The notes: generated from the sequence alone by a model not told the origin. A DNA stretch of 64,000 bases from UBA2040 sp963977135 (GCA_963977135.1 CAXBNN010000010.1:40919-104918); one strand, 5' to 3'. Positions 25,902 to 35,577 are shown, counted from the first letter of the stretch. Made by a program: numbers and translations.

Positions 25902-26448
25902 GTGCCATAAGTTTATTGTTGGAAATATTTCTTTGAACTGGCTCAATATGGAACAACTTTAAAAACTTGATCACACCTTCCCAAAACATGATTTTCTTCA
26001 AAATTGGATTCAATACATTGGTCATCACACAATAATAGTTATCATAGCGACCATTATGATGCTTCATGTGGTGTTTTTTTGTTTGAATGATCCGGAGTGT
26101 TTGAAGAAAGCGAACAAATTGGGGATTCTTAGACCTTTTTTGATGCGACCATTTATGGATGATGTTGGCCTGCGAACTTATTAATACAAAGAGTAATATT
26201 TCCCAATGAAATCCAAAAAATAAGCTCACTAAAAATATTGCGCCTCCAACTTTATAAACTCCTTTTGTAAGATCCCAATAACTTTGTTCTGTCATCAAAT
26301 TCGGGAATTCATGATGAATTAATAAACCATTGATAGAAACCGTCAAATATTTGCTATCCATTACACCGTAATTATCTGCATAAAAGTGAAACAAACCCGT
26401 TAAAAAATCGGCTAACAAAATAATTCCAATAATTTTTAAATATATCAT
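25894..26448 (-). CDS. CarF/TMEM189 (plasmanylethanolamine desaturase) family protein
   Basis: A 184-residue membrane protein with the lipid-desaturase pattern of the CarF/TMEM189 (PEDS1) family: LTGLFHFYADNYG (about 15-27), IHHEFPNLMTEQSYWD, NIIHKWSHQ (about 100) and TKKHHMKHHNGRYDNYYCVMTNVLN. In myxobacteria and animals this family makes the vinyl-ether bond of plasmalogens (established for CarF and TMEM189). Whether this homologue does the same is inference; it lies in an operon with two desaturases, consistent with lipid desaturation. It is first of the three coupled genes, with a 48-bp gap to the upstream lipoprotein gene. Confidence 0.8.
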   Translation of the reverse strand: MIYLKIIGIILLADFLTGLFHFYADNYGVMDSKYLTVSINGLLIHHEFPNLMTEQSYWDLTKGVYKVGGAIFLVSLFFGFHWEILLFVLISSQANIIHKWSHQKRSKNPQFVRFLQTLRIIQTKKHHMKHHNGRYDNYYCVMTNVLNPILKKIMFWEGVIKFLKLFHIEPVQRNISNNKLMAHE

Positions 26449-26496
26449 TTTTTAAGGCAAAAGACTTTTATAATCAGCCATCTAGTTGATTAAGAA

Positions 26497-27306
26497 TTAG
26501 TAGTGCCATTCTCTTTCGTAAACAATACAACCTTTAACCAATTCGCTATACTTTTTCGATAAAACCAGTTTTTCACCAAGAGATTGCTCTTTTGCTGAGT
26601 CATAGGCAATGTAACTATAAAGCTCAATAGCTTGATCCAACGTTAATTCTAACCTTATATCAGGATCTCCTATTAAACCAGGTAGAATTAAAAACATCCC
26701 ATCAACATTTACAACTGTAGCACTCATATTCACAGGATTACCGTGGTAGGTATCACCCTCAGGATTTAAAATAACATATTGTAAATAATTGTCTAGCTTC
26801 CCATTAAACATATTCGTTTCAAACAGATATGGCATGGAATACATTCGTTGTAAACAAGCCATATGAACCACGTAGCAGACATTGAACTTTTCAGTATCAC
26901 TGAGCTTATTATCCTCTAGGACATCATTTACATTTTTTGCAATATCTTTATTAAACGGTATAAAAAGCGTTGGAGTAACTCCCTCGCGTTTTCCTTTCGT
27001 CACTTGAACATCCAGACCATTTATGGTTACGGTGAAGGCAACTTTGTTATCAACTAACAGAAAAATATTCTCCTTGATTCCTTTCATGAATTCAGATTTC
27101 TGTGCTCTTTTCTCTGCAGACATCAAGGAGGAAGCCATTTGGATAAACTCTGGGTTATCAAATTGCGAATAGGTTTTGATTGTATCTTGCATAGAAACAT
27201 CCGGCTTTCTTAGCTCTGCTATATGTCTGTTTGATGAACAACTAGCCCCAATTAATAGTAGGAAAAGAAATAAAATAGGTAAGTAAGTTTTTTTTGTTAA
27301 GTCCAT
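26497..27306 (-). CDS. Lipoprotein of unknown function, first gene of the desaturase operon
   Basis: A 269-residue lipoprotein (MDLTKKTYLPILFLFLLLIGASC, Cys 23). The mature part has a helical N-terminal region, then beta-rich segments (AFTVTINGLDVQVTKGKREGV, PVNMSATVVNVDGMFLILPGLIG). I do not recognise the family. It lies 48 bp upstream of the CarF-like gene in the same direction, so it probably belongs to the lipid operon, perhaps as an envelope partner (inference). Confidence 0.7.
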   Translation of the reverse strand: MDLTKKTYLPILFLFLLLIGASCSSNRHIAELRKPDVSMQDTIKTYSQFDNPEFIQMASSLMSAEKRAQKSEFMKGIKENIFLLVDNKVAFTVTINGLDVQVTKGKREGVTPTLFIPFNKDIAKNVNDVLEDNKLSDTEKFNVCYVVHMACLQRMYSMPYLFETNMFNGKLDNYLQYVILNPEGDTYHGNPVNMSATVVNVDGMFLILPGLIGDPDIRLELTLDQAIELYSYIAYDSAKEQSLGEKLVLSKKYSELVKGCIVYEREWHY

Positions 27307-27560
27307 AATCAGTGGGTTTTAACTTGTTAGTACTTGAATATCCGTGTGATAATCATCAGCAATTTACTAATCTTTCCCTCTAAAAAATATGATAAACATC
27401 ATGATTTGAAGGTTCTAGTATTAACCAAATCCATTAAGGCTTATTCTACAGGTAGTAGAGGGCAGTTAGACCAAAACATTAACACACGCTCCAATCCACG
27501 TTTGATTTCCTCTCACACAATAATCCACAAACCAAACCGTTAACTAAACCAAATAAAAAA

Positions 27561-27838
27561 CGACTGACAAAAATTCTACCTCATCCCCAAAATTCAAACA
27601 AATGAAAAAAGTAGTTTTAGTCGTTTCGGTAGTTCTTCTATCGATGAATTCTTTTACCTAGGAGACTTCAGAAAATTCCAATAAACCCATAAAAGCAGGT
27701 TTCGTTTTTGGTTTGAATTATTCCAATTTATTGACGGATAATGGTTTGCCAAGTGGGGCAGAGGTGAACAATGAGCTCGGTTTTCGATTGGGTATTTTGG
27801 CAGAGTTTAAGCTTTCCAAAATACTTTTTCTATCGCCA
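27561..27838. repeat. 278-bp direct repeat, right copy
   Basis: Gap-free partner of 23433-23710; covers 41 bp of leader and the first 79 codons of the beta-barrel gene. Both copies are in the same orientation, with about 3.85 kb between them. Confidence 0.9.
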
Positions 27839-28225
27839 AAAGCTGAATTATCTATGAATAATGGGGGTATTACTCAATATCATCCTGATGCAAGTGTATC
27901 AAAGTATGATATTTTACCAATTGGATTGGAATTCATGGTACCATTACTAGTGAAAATGCCTCGAGAAAAACACAAACCCTATTTTTTCATAGGTCCAAAG
28001 GTCAAAATTCCTCTAACAGCTCAAAGCACGTCGACAACCATTTATTCGGGTAGAACGGACTTAGCGATTGATTTCGGAATAGGATTGGATAATACGTTTT
28101 CTCATTTCAATTTTTCTCCTGAATTAAGATATTCTTATGGACTTTTGAATGTCAATAGAAATCCGGCATTTCAAAGTATTTATTCCCATTCGGTATCGTT
28201 GGTATTTAAGTTTTTAGGGAATTAA
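27602..28225 (+). pseudogene. Outer-membrane beta-barrel protein gene with amber codon in the signal peptide (right copy)
   Basis: The frame from ATG 27602 would encode about 207 residues: signal peptide MKKVVLVVSVVLLSMNSFT, then a porin-like beta-barrel (GFVFGLNYSN, PIGLEFMVPLLVK, YFFIGPKVKIPL, HSVSLVFKFLGN with a C-terminal aromatic-containing strand). Codon 20 is TAG (27659-27661) where the left copy has CAG. An internal TTG at 27713 opens the rest, but a product from there would have no signal peptide. The rest of the frame is undamaged, so the mutation looks recent. Confidence 0.75.
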
Positions 28226-28340
28226 ATCTTATTTTCATGTGTCTGTTGAGATTCTAAGATATTATTGTGAACAGAATTTCTAATGTGAATTTTCCAATTT
28301 TTCTTGATCTATGGTAATGGAATTGATATATTTCTCGATG

Positions 28341-28348
28341 TATCTTTG
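28341..28348 (+). promoter_or_regulatory. -7 box (TATCTTTG) of the pirin gene
   Basis: Perfect TAnnTTTG 28 bp upstream of the ATG at 28377. No convincing -33 TTG at the expected distance. Confidence 0.5.
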
Positions 28349-28376
28349 TTAAAACAAATTGAAAAAAATATCAACG

Positions 28377-29255
28377 ATGGATAGAAAAGATTTTATACGA
28401 AAAGGATTCTTGGGTTCTGCCATTCTAGTATCTGCTGGAGCTTTAGGAAATGTGGTCAAAAATGACATTGACGAACTTGAGGAGCTGGATATAGTTGGTT
28501 TTAATCACTTACCGAATACAAATTCAACCCACATGGAAAATTCAGTTTTACACAAAGCCAATACGAGAGGTGTTGCAAATCACGGATGGCTAAATTCGCA
28601 TCATACTTTTAGCTTCGCAAATTACCATAACCCAGAAAGAATGCACTTTGGTGTGCTTCGGGTTTTAAATGATGATATTGTTGATGAAGGAATGGGATTT
28701 GGAAAACATCCGCATGACAATATGGAAATCATCAGTATTCCTTTAGAAGGTGATTTGGAACACCAAGACAGTATGGGAAATGTTACGGTGATAAAGAAAG
28801 GTGATATTCAAGTAATGAGTGCTGGAACAGGTGTAACACATAGTGAGTTCAATAAAAACAAAGACCAAAAGGTGAAGTTTTTACAAATTTGGGTTTTTCC
28901 GAATAAAAGAAATGTAACTCCTCGATATGATCAGATTACACTTGATGAAAAGGATAGAACGAACAAATTACAGCAAATACTTTCGCCAAATGAAAGCGAT
29001 GAAGGTGTTTGGATTCACCAAAATGCTTGGTTTCATTTGGGTAAATTTAATGCGGAGGTCAAAACGGATTATACAATAAAAGATAAATCAAACGGTGTTT
29101 ATGCTTTCGTCTTGAATGGTAATTTTACAATAAATGGAGAAGAGCTCAGTGCACGTGACGGATTTGGTATCTGGGATGTTGAAAAACTAAATATTACTTC
29201 CAAAAGTGATAATGCTGAAATCTTATTGATGGAAGTTCCGATGAACATCAGATGA
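28377..29255 (+). CDS. Pirin family protein with N-terminal export-like leader
   Basis: A 292-residue bicupin of the pirin family. The metal-binding pattern FGKHPHDNMEIISIPLEG (His pair and Glu) and GTGVTHSEF are visible. Some bacterial pirins are quercetin dioxygenases; the substrate here is unknown. The first about 30 residues (MDRKDFIRKGFLGSAILVSAGALG) look like a Tat- or Sec-type leader, with an RK pair rather than RR, so this pirin may be exported, which is uncommon. The frame opens at a TTG (28359), but the ATG at 28377 has the better promoter spacing. Confidence 0.85.
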   Translation: MDRKDFIRKGFLGSAILVSAGALGNVVKNDIDELEELDIVGFNHLPNTNSTHMENSVLHKANTRGVANHGWLNSHHTFSFANYHNPERMHFGVLRVLNDDIVDEGMGFGKHPHDNMEIISIPLEGDLEHQDSMGNVTVIKKGDIQVMSAGTGVTHSEFNKNKDQKVKFLQIWVFPNKRNVTPRYDQITLDEKDRTNKLQQILSPNESDEGVWIHQNAWFHLGKFNAEVKTDYTIKDKSNGVYAFVLNGNFTINGEELSARDGFGIWDVEKLNITSKSDNAEILLMEVPMNIR

Positions 29256-29307
29256 TGTAAAAACCAAATGATCAGAGAGTATTATTATAAATTAAATAAT
29301 TCACACA

Positions 29308-29586
29308 ATGGAAGTTAATCAAAAAGAAATCGAAAGAAAAGGTGAATTTTATGTCGAAGAAAACGGAGAAATTTTAGCTAAAATGACTTACGTTTGGTCG
29401 GGCAATGATAGAATAATAATTGATCATACGGAAGTTAGTGATAAACTTCGGGGAACTGGTGCAGGTAAGGAAATGGTTTACAAAGCCGCTAAATTCGCCG
29501 AAGAACGGAAAATCAGTATAATTCCACTTTGTCCGTTTGCCAAAAGTGTTTTTGATAAAAATAAGGACTTACGTCATGTACTGTAA
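29308..29586 (+). CDS. GNAT-like N-acetyltransferase (YjdJ/Acetyltransf_CG type)
   Basis: A 92-residue minimal GNAT fold. IIIDHTEVSDKLRGTGAGKEMVYKAAKFAEERKISIIPLCPFAKSVF contains the RGTGAGK acetyl-CoA loop and the conserved Cys-Pro-Phe of the family. The substrate is unknown. It follows the pirin gene by 52 bp and may share its transcript. Confidence 0.88.
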   Translation: MEVNQKEIERKGEFYVEENGEILAKMTYVWSGNDRIIIDHTEVSDKLRGTGAGKEMVYKAAKFAEERKISIIPLCPFAKSVFDKNKDLRHVL

Positions 29587-29619
29587 GGCGATTTATTAAA
29601 GTGTAAATTACATTCCTTT

Positions 29620-31527
29620 TTACTCATTTACCAAGTGGAAAAAACCTTGTCCCTCTAGCGTTTGACCTGTTTTGGATTCAGCTGAAAAGGTATAGAAGTA
29701 AACACCGTCAGTAGCAGCGTTGCCTTGTTTGTTTTTACCATTCCATTTGTCCAGAACGCTTGAAATAACATACATCTGTTCACCCCAACGGTTGAAAATT
29801 CGACATTCAAATTTCTCAACATTGCTGTATTCAGCAATTTCATAAAATTCGTTGACTTTGTCACCATTTGGACTGAAAACATTTGGCATCACAACCAAGG
29901 GATTGCTATATACTTGAATTGTTTTCGTGACAGTATCCACACAATTAGCGTCACTCGTTACCAAAAGAAGTACTGTGAAAATACCATCATCTGGATATAC
30001 GGTTGAAACATTAACAGCAGATGTTGTAGTTTGATTTAAGCCATTTCCAAAATCCCAATAATAGGAAGCAATTCCGGCTGTTGTGCTCGTATTGGTAAAG
30101 TTTACCGTTAATGGAGACTGGCCAGAAGTAGGTGAAGCTGTGAAACTGGCAGCATCAAATGTACCTACTGTAATTGTTGCATTGTCGGAACCTTGTTTGC
30201 CGCATTGATCAGTAATCGTCACGGAGTAATTATATGTTCCAGACGCAAGCAATGTCACAAATAGCGTGTCGTTTGTACTTCCGTCATCCCATAAATAGGT
30301 GAAAGGTCCAAATCCAGAGGTTGGTGTGGCAACCAGATTAATTACTGAATTGGAAGGACAAGGTACAGAAATATCGTTTACCGTTACCGCGGTACTTTGA
30401 TCAATTATCCATAATGTTCCGGTGGAGAATAAAGTGTCTCCACAGGTGTTGATTGTGTATGCAGTTATGATTATACTTTCTGGACCTTCTACGATTAAGT
30501 CAAGAATTGGAATGATTGAAAGTGAAACACTATCCTGTCCAGGTAAAAAAGTAACACTTCCTGGCAGGGTGTTGTAGTCGACCCCATTTATAGCTGTTCC
30601 AGTAACTACATAATTTACCGTTAAGGCAGTGGCCGTATCATTTTCTGCTCTTATGAAGAATACCTCTGCATCAGCACAACCTTCAATTACGGTTGTGTCA
30701 CCAGTTTGCGCAACGATTGACACATCAACTGTGTTTGACGAAAAAGAATTGGCTTCTAAAAAAACCGCTGAATTGAATCCGCCGTCACCAGCATCAGAAA
30801 TAGCAAGTTTGATATGATATGTTTCTCCACAAACTACACCCGCTCTGGCTTGTAATAAAGTTGTGTGGCCGTCATATTCAAGGTTTAATCCTCCCGCATT
30901 ATCAACATAATAAGTCGAATTCGTAACAGGATTGATATTGTTTATACTTACAATTGTTCCCGTCCCGGGTAATACAGCGATGTTTTGGCTAGTATAATTT
31001 CCGCCAGAAGGATTGGTTCCAGTGAGGAAAAATCCAAAAGCATCGTTGAAACCACTATTATTTGGCGGAGCATATTCTGGATATTCCTCAGATGCAAATA
31101 CATAGTTGAAGGAGATGCTATCACCGGTAGGAATAAAATCAAATTCTAAAACTCCTCCATCATATATGTCAATTCCTGGAGGTTGTAAACCGATTAAATC
31201 TAAATCGGTATCATAATTGGCAACACCAGTATTATTGCCTGAACTAGACGATATATTCGGACCTACAGCTTCGCTAACATTTCCCGTTGCCAATATTACA
31301 CCATTGTTCATACCTATTCCTGGCGCTCCTCCAAATGCTCCTAAGTTTGCTTGAACTGTATTTGAATTAACAAGGCTACCGTTCCATTGAATATTAGAGG
31401 CAGTAACACCACTCCCTAATAGAACATTTTGTACTATTTGCGTTGGTGTAAGTGTATTTTGAATCGTTATTTGCGCAAAATAGCTACTTGAGATGAATAT
31501 AATGGAGAAGAGAAATATATTTTTCAT
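29620..31527 (-). CDS. Choice-of-anchor L / Calx-beta / PKD protein with T9SS type B (gliding-associated) C-terminus
   Basis: A 635-residue exported protein: signal peptide (MKNIFLFSIIFISSSYFA), choice-of-anchor L domain (about 22-265; NGVILATGNV, FDFIPTGDSISFNYVFASEEYPEY, GFNDAFGFFLTG), Calx-beta-like segment (about 285-375), Ig-like repeat, PKD domain near 460-535 (SYYWDFGNG) and the type B sorting domain (PNVFSPNGDKVNEFYEI ... IFNRWGEQMY ... NGKNKQGNAATDGVYFYTF). Type B cargo often needs a dedicated PorP/SprF-like partner, not seen nearby. An adhesin role is inferred. Confidence 0.9.
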   Translation of the reverse strand: MKNIFLFSIIFISSSYFAQITIQNTLTPTQIVQNVLLGSGVTASNIQWNGSLVNSNTVQANLGAFGGAPGIGMNNGVILATGNVSEAVGPNISSSSGNNTGVANYDTDLDLIGLQPPGIDIYDGGVLEFDFIPTGDSISFNYVFASEEYPEYAPPNNSGFNDAFGFFLTGTNPSGGNYTSQNIAVLPGTGTIVSINNINPVTNSTYYVDNAGGLNLEYDGHTTLLQARAGVVCGETYHIKLAISDAGDGGFNSAVFLEANSFSSNTVDVSIVAQTGDTTVIEGCADAEVFFIRAENDTATALTVNYVVTGTAINGVDYNTLPGSVTFLPGQDSVSLSIIPILDLIVEGPESIIITAYTINTCGDTLFSTGTLWIIDQSTAVTVNDISVPCPSNSVINLVATPTSGFGPFTYLWDDGSTNDTLFVTLLASGTYNYSVTITDQCGKQGSDNATITVGTFDAASFTASPTSGQSPLTVNFTNTSTTAGIASYYWDFGNGLNQTTTSAVNVSTVYPDDGIFTVLLLVTSDANCVDTVTKTIQVYSNPLVVMPNVFSPNGDKVNEFYEIAEYSNVEKFECRIFNRWGEQMYVISSVLDKWNGKNKQGNAATDGVYFYTFSAESKTGQTLEGQGFFHLVNE

Positions 31528-31850
31528 TATTGAAAATTCATTTCCTCGAAAGTAATTTATTTTTTATTGAATATAAATTATTGATTAAAAAAAAGTGAAA
31601 TACTAATCAACAATTTTATTTTGAATTGATTCTGTGACAAGTCTTGTAACAATTACAAATTTAAACCTTAACAACCTGGTTTGACCTCAGTTTTACAGCC
31701 TGGCGATCGAGTTGAAATTACCGAAACATGGATTATAGATTCACAGGGAATATTTCGAAGAAAAAGTCCTTTTTCAATTACAATAAAATAGTTAATCTGC
31801 CTATTTGTCACAACTAATTATTTTGGCGCAATATTAGACGAGTGAAGCGC
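31528..31850. other. Intergenic region with a decayed coding remnant
   Basis: On the plus strand 31634-31681 reads VTSLVTITNLNLNNLV and then, one frame over, 31672-31791 reads LTSVLQPGDRVEITETWIID followed by SQGIFRRKSPFSITIK and a stop. Joined by a single frameshift near 31678, these make a continuous protein-like segment of about 55 residues with no start codon. It looks like the 3' remnant of a lost gene; I do not recognise the family. The rest is AT-rich with nothing I can name. Confidence 0.35.
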
Positions 31851-33626
31851 ATGAGCGCACACATGGGAGAAAGTAAAGACAAGAAAGCCAAAAGAAAAAC
31901 GGATGTTTCCTTTAAATGGGCATTTAAGGAATATATCTGGCCAAGAAAGAAAATCGTTGGATTAGGTTTGTTTCTAATTGTCATTCGAAGTTTGTCAGGT
32001 TTGGTTGTTCCTTATGCTAGTAAAGTTTTACTAGATGATGTAATTCCGAACAAAGACACTAGTTTTCTAATAACTATTATTTTGATGGTTCTTGGAGCTA
32101 TCGTAGTACAAGCGGTTTCTTCGTTTTCTTTAACTCGATTACTAAGTGTTGAAGCTCAACGATTGATTTCAATTCTTCGAACTCAAGTCCAGCGCAAATT
32201 ACTTTCCCTACCAATCCGCTTTTTTGATGACAATAAATCAGGAGCTTTGGTTTCTCGTGTCATGTCAGATGTTGAAGGTGTAAGAAATCTTGTTGGAACA
32301 GGTTTGGTTCAATTGGTGGGTGGATCTTTTACAGCAATCGTTGCATTGATACTTCTTATAAATATTAATGCTTGGATGACATTTTTCGTGTTGGTTCCAG
32401 TAGCTATTTTCGCTTTTATTGCGCTGAAAGCCTTTGGTTACATTCGACCGATTTTTAGAGAAAGAGGAAAAATTAATGCTGAAGTAACAGGTCGATTGAC
32501 AGAAACGCTAAATGGTGTACGTGTCATAAAAGCATTCAACGCTGAAGAACAAGAAAATACTTCTTTCGAAATAGGTGTAGAAAAGTTGTTTCAGAACGTA
32601 AAGAAAAGTTTGACAGCAACAGCAGCGATGTCTAGCTCAGCAACTTTGTTGTTGGGAATAGCTTCAGCTGGAATTATGGGAATTGGCGGTTACTATATGA
32701 TAGGTGGCTCCATGACAACTGGAGATTTCTTGCAATTCACCTTGTTATTAGGCTTCATGATTGCTCCAATTGTTCAAATGAGTAATATCGGAAGTCAATT
32801 GACGGAAGCCATGGCAGGTTTGGACAGAACGCAAGAATTGATGAACATGAAGGAGGAAAATGATCCTGCGCTTCGACCAATAAAATTGGATGAGATTCAT
32901 GGAAACATAGAATTCAACGATGTGAGTTTTGCGTATGAAGAAAGTAAAGAAGTATTACACAACATTTCTTTCAAAGCTCCTTCTGGAACAGTTACTGCTT
33001 TGGTTGGTTCTTCAGGTTCTGGTAAATCTACAATTGCAGGATTGGCAGCAACATTTTTAACACCAAACTCGGGAACGGTGACGATGGACGGAGTTGATTT
33101 GTCAAAAGTTGATCTGAATTCGTATCGTCAATATTTAGGCGTTGTTTTACAAGATGATTTCCTTTACGAAGGAACCATACGCGAGAATATACTTTTCCCA
33201 AGACCGAATGCAACTGAGAAAGAACTTTTGGCAGCAGTTGAAGGTGCTTATGTTAGTGAATTCACCGATCGTTTTGATGAAGGATTGGACACTGTTATTG
33301 GTGAGAGAGGAGTTAAACTTTCAGGAGGTCAACGTCAGCGAATTACCATTGCGAGAGCTTTACTGGCAAATCCTAAGGTTATTCTTTTGGACGAAGCAAC
33401 ATCTAATCTAGACAATGAAAGTGAAGCATTCATTCAAAAAAGTTTGGGAACTTTGATGCAAGACAGAACAACTTTCGTAATTGCTCACCGATTGAGTACA
33501 ATTCAAAAAGCTGATCAAATCTTGGTTATTGAAGATGGAAACATCGTTGAAACAGGAAAACATGATGAATTGATTGCTTTGAAAGGCAGATATTTTGATT
33601 TGTATACCTATCAAAGTAGAATATAG
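31851..33626 (+). CDS. ABC exporter (MsbA-like, fused permease and ATPase)
   Basis: About 591 residues: six membrane helices (about 30-310), then an ATPase domain with Walker A GSSGSGKST, signature LSGGQRQR, Walker B VILLDEATSNLD and switch His in IAHRLST. It works as a dimer and exports lipids, peptides or drugs; the substrate cannot be told from sequence. Possible starts are GTG 31842, ATG 31851 and ATG 31863 (MGESKDKK); I use 31851. It is convergent with sppA, with only about 35 bp between stops. Confidence 0.9.
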   Translation: MSAHMGESKDKKAKRKTDVSFKWAFKEYIWPRKKIVGLGLFLIVIRSLSGLVVPYASKVLLDDVIPNKDTSFLITIILMVLGAIVVQAVSSFSLTRLLSVEAQRLISILRTQVQRKLLSLPIRFFDDNKSGALVSRVMSDVEGVRNLVGTGLVQLVGGSFTAIVALILLININAWMTFFVLVPVAIFAFIALKAFGYIRPIFRERGKINAEVTGRLTETLNGVRVIKAFNAEEQENTSFEIGVEKLFQNVKKSLTATAAMSSSATLLLGIASAGIMGIGGYYMIGGSMTTGDFLQFTLLLGFMIAPIVQMSNIGSQLTEAMAGLDRTQELMNMKEENDPALRPIKLDEIHGNIEFNDVSFAYEESKEVLHNISFKAPSGTVTALVGSSGSGKSTIAGLAATFLTPNSGTVTMDGVDLSKVDLNSYRQYLGVVLQDDFLYEGTIRENILFPRPNATEKELLAAVEGAYVSEFTDRFDEGLDTVIGERGVKLSGGQRQRITIARALLANPKVILLDEATSNLDNESEAFIQKSLGTLMQDRTTFVIAHRLSTIQKADQILVIEDGNIVETGKHDELIALKGRYFDLYTYQSRI

Positions 33627-33661
33627 GTCTGCGATAATACCTTTACTTGACTTTCACAGAA

Positions 33662-35467
33662 TTAATCCAATTTCAAATCAAAAGGCAAACGCATTTGAAT
33701 TCCCATTAAGCTTTCTAATTTCTTAAGCTTAGCGTAATTTTCCATTAAAACGTCGGGCATTTTATCAGTTTTTACGGAAGTTCTGTCTCCCGTTTCTTCA
33801 ATCATTTCAGCCAATGCTGCCCATTTGTCCTCTTTTCTCAAAGGGTAATAAACGACTTTGGTTTTGTCTTTAGAAATTCCTGCCAATTTCGCAGCGTAAG
33901 CAATTGCATCTTCCAATCCACCAAGTTCGTCTACCAAACCGATATTAACTGCATCTGCACCTGTCCAAACACGACCGCGAGCTATTTTATTGACTGCTTC
34001 TTTCGTCATTCTTCTTCCTATAGCCACGCGGCTTAAGAAATCATCATAAATATTATCAACCTCTTCTTGAATAATACTTAATTCTTCAGGGGTCATTTTT
34101 CTGTTAGTAGTTAACGCTCTATGTGAATTCGTCGATACATAGTCGAAAGTGAAGCCCAATTTGTTGTTCAACATTTTTCCAGTGTAAGGAATAACGCCAA
34201 AAACACCAATGGAACCGGTAATAGTTGAAGGTTCAGCAAAAATTCTTGTTGCAGGAGCAGATATGTAATATCCACCAGAAGCGGCAACATCTCCCATGGA
34301 AACGATTACTTTTTTCGTTTTGTTGGTCAATTCCACTTCTCTCCAAATCTCGTCACTTGCTAGTGCACTTCCTCCAGGGCTATTCACTCTGAATACAATT
34401 GTTTTTACTGATGCGTTTCTTCTAGCTTCTTTAAACTGCTTGCAAATATCCTTTGGTGTCAAACCATCGCCATCAACTGAGATATCGCCTTCCGCAAGAA
34501 TAACTGCCACATTTGGATTGTTGTTCTGAATTAGAATTTGTTCGTTCAATACCTTCTTCGCTGCGTATTTTTCGAAGGAAATCATATTGAGTTCTTTGTC
34601 CTTTTTCTCACCAACTTTTTCGGCCAACATATCCATCACTTCATCTCGGTAAATTACACCGTCCAATAGCTTGTATTTGAGAGCGTCAGATGATTTACGA
34701 ACTTTTAAATTATCGGCAATATCATCTAAATCACTTGCTGGAATAGAGCGTGATTTTTGAATGTCACTCTTGATAGTTCCCCACATAGAGGTCAAATAGC
34801 GCTCCATTTGAAGTCGGCTTGAATCACTCATTTTGTCCAAGAAAAATGGTTCAACGGCACTTTTAAAATCGTTGTTTTTCCCTCGAATTACTTCAACTTC
34901 AACTTCTAACTTGTCAAGCGTTCCTTTGAAGAAAGTTAATTCGCCAGCCAAGCCCATGATTTCCATGTTGCTAGTTGGGAAGCCATAAACAGAATTCGCT
35001 GCAGAAGAAACATAATACTCTTTTTGGGTAATCACCTCTCCGCTATTATAAGCAATGGCAAATTTCCCTGATTTTTCAAATTCATCAATGGCGTTTCGAA
35101 TCTCTTTAGCTGCTGAATAACCACAAGAAAGTCCGTCGATTTCTATGTACAGACCTTTTATTCGACTGTCATTCGCCGCGATTTTCAGTCCATCGATAAT
35201 GTCCGCAACACCCAATCGATTGTTAATCTGAAAACTTGCTGCATTCAAGGTTTTGCTTGAGCGCTCACCAATTTGTCCGTTCAATTTCATATGTAAAATC
35301 GAATTGGATTTAACATCTAGAGTGGAAGTTGAATTGAGACTGCCGAAAGAAGAAATAAATCCCGTGATTGCAAGAATCCAAATAAAAACTCCAATAATAG
35401 AAACGATTAACGCTGCAACTAAACTCGGCCAAAAAATTCTTCCAAAAGTGACTTTACGATTTTCCAT
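33662..35467 (-). CDS. sppA: Signal peptide peptidase SppA, 67K type
   Basis: Membrane-anchored serine protease that degrades cleaved signal peptides. One N-terminal membrane helix (about 13-38) is followed by two tandem ClpP-like domains, as in E. coli SppA. The catalytic Lys lies in GKNNDFKSAVEPFF (first domain) and the Ser in GDVAASGGYYISAPA (second domain), followed by TITGSIGVFG. The 601-residue length fits the long form. It stands alone, with the start facing away from the carboxypeptidase gene. Confidence 0.94.
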   Translation of the reverse strand: MENRKVTFGRIFWPSLVAALIVSIIGVFIWILAITGFISSFGSLNSTSTLDVKSNSILHMKLNGQIGERSSKTLNAASFQINNRLGVADIIDGLKIAANDSRIKGLYIEIDGLSCGYSAAKEIRNAIDEFEKSGKFAIAYNSGEVITQKEYYVSSAANSVYGFPTSNMEIMGLAGELTFFKGTLDKLEVEVEVIRGKNNDFKSAVEPFFLDKMSDSSRLQMERYLTSMWGTIKSDIQKSRSIPASDLDDIADNLKVRKSSDALKYKLLDGVIYRDEVMDMLAEKVGEKKDKELNMISFEKYAAKKVLNEQILIQNNNPNVAVILAEGDISVDGDGLTPKDICKQFKEARRNASVKTIVFRVNSPGGSALASDEIWREVELTNKTKKVIVSMGDVAASGGYYISAPATRIFAEPSTITGSIGVFGVIPYTGKMLNNKLGFTFDYVSTNSHRALTTNRKMTPEELSIIQEEVDNIYDDFLSRVAIGRRMTKEAVNKIARGRVWTGADAVNIGLVDELGGLEDAIAYAAKLAGISKDKTKVVYYPLRKEDKWAALAEMIEETGDRTSVKTDKMPDVLMENYAKLKKLESLMGIQMRLPFDLKLD

Positions 35468-35577
35468 TTAACGATTACATTTAAGTTTAAAATTAAGCAT
35501 TTGACTGATATTTTTCTGGAGATTAACATATGTTGTGTGTCCTAGAATGTGAAACAAACAAGATTGATTACTAATTA

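Noticed and set aside
27659..27661. Recoding of UAG (pyrrolysine-like or suppression) in the beta-barrel gene
   Set aside because: The left copy has a plain CAG at this codon and its own different TAG; simple nonsense mutations explain both, and no suppressor tRNA or recoding signal is visible.
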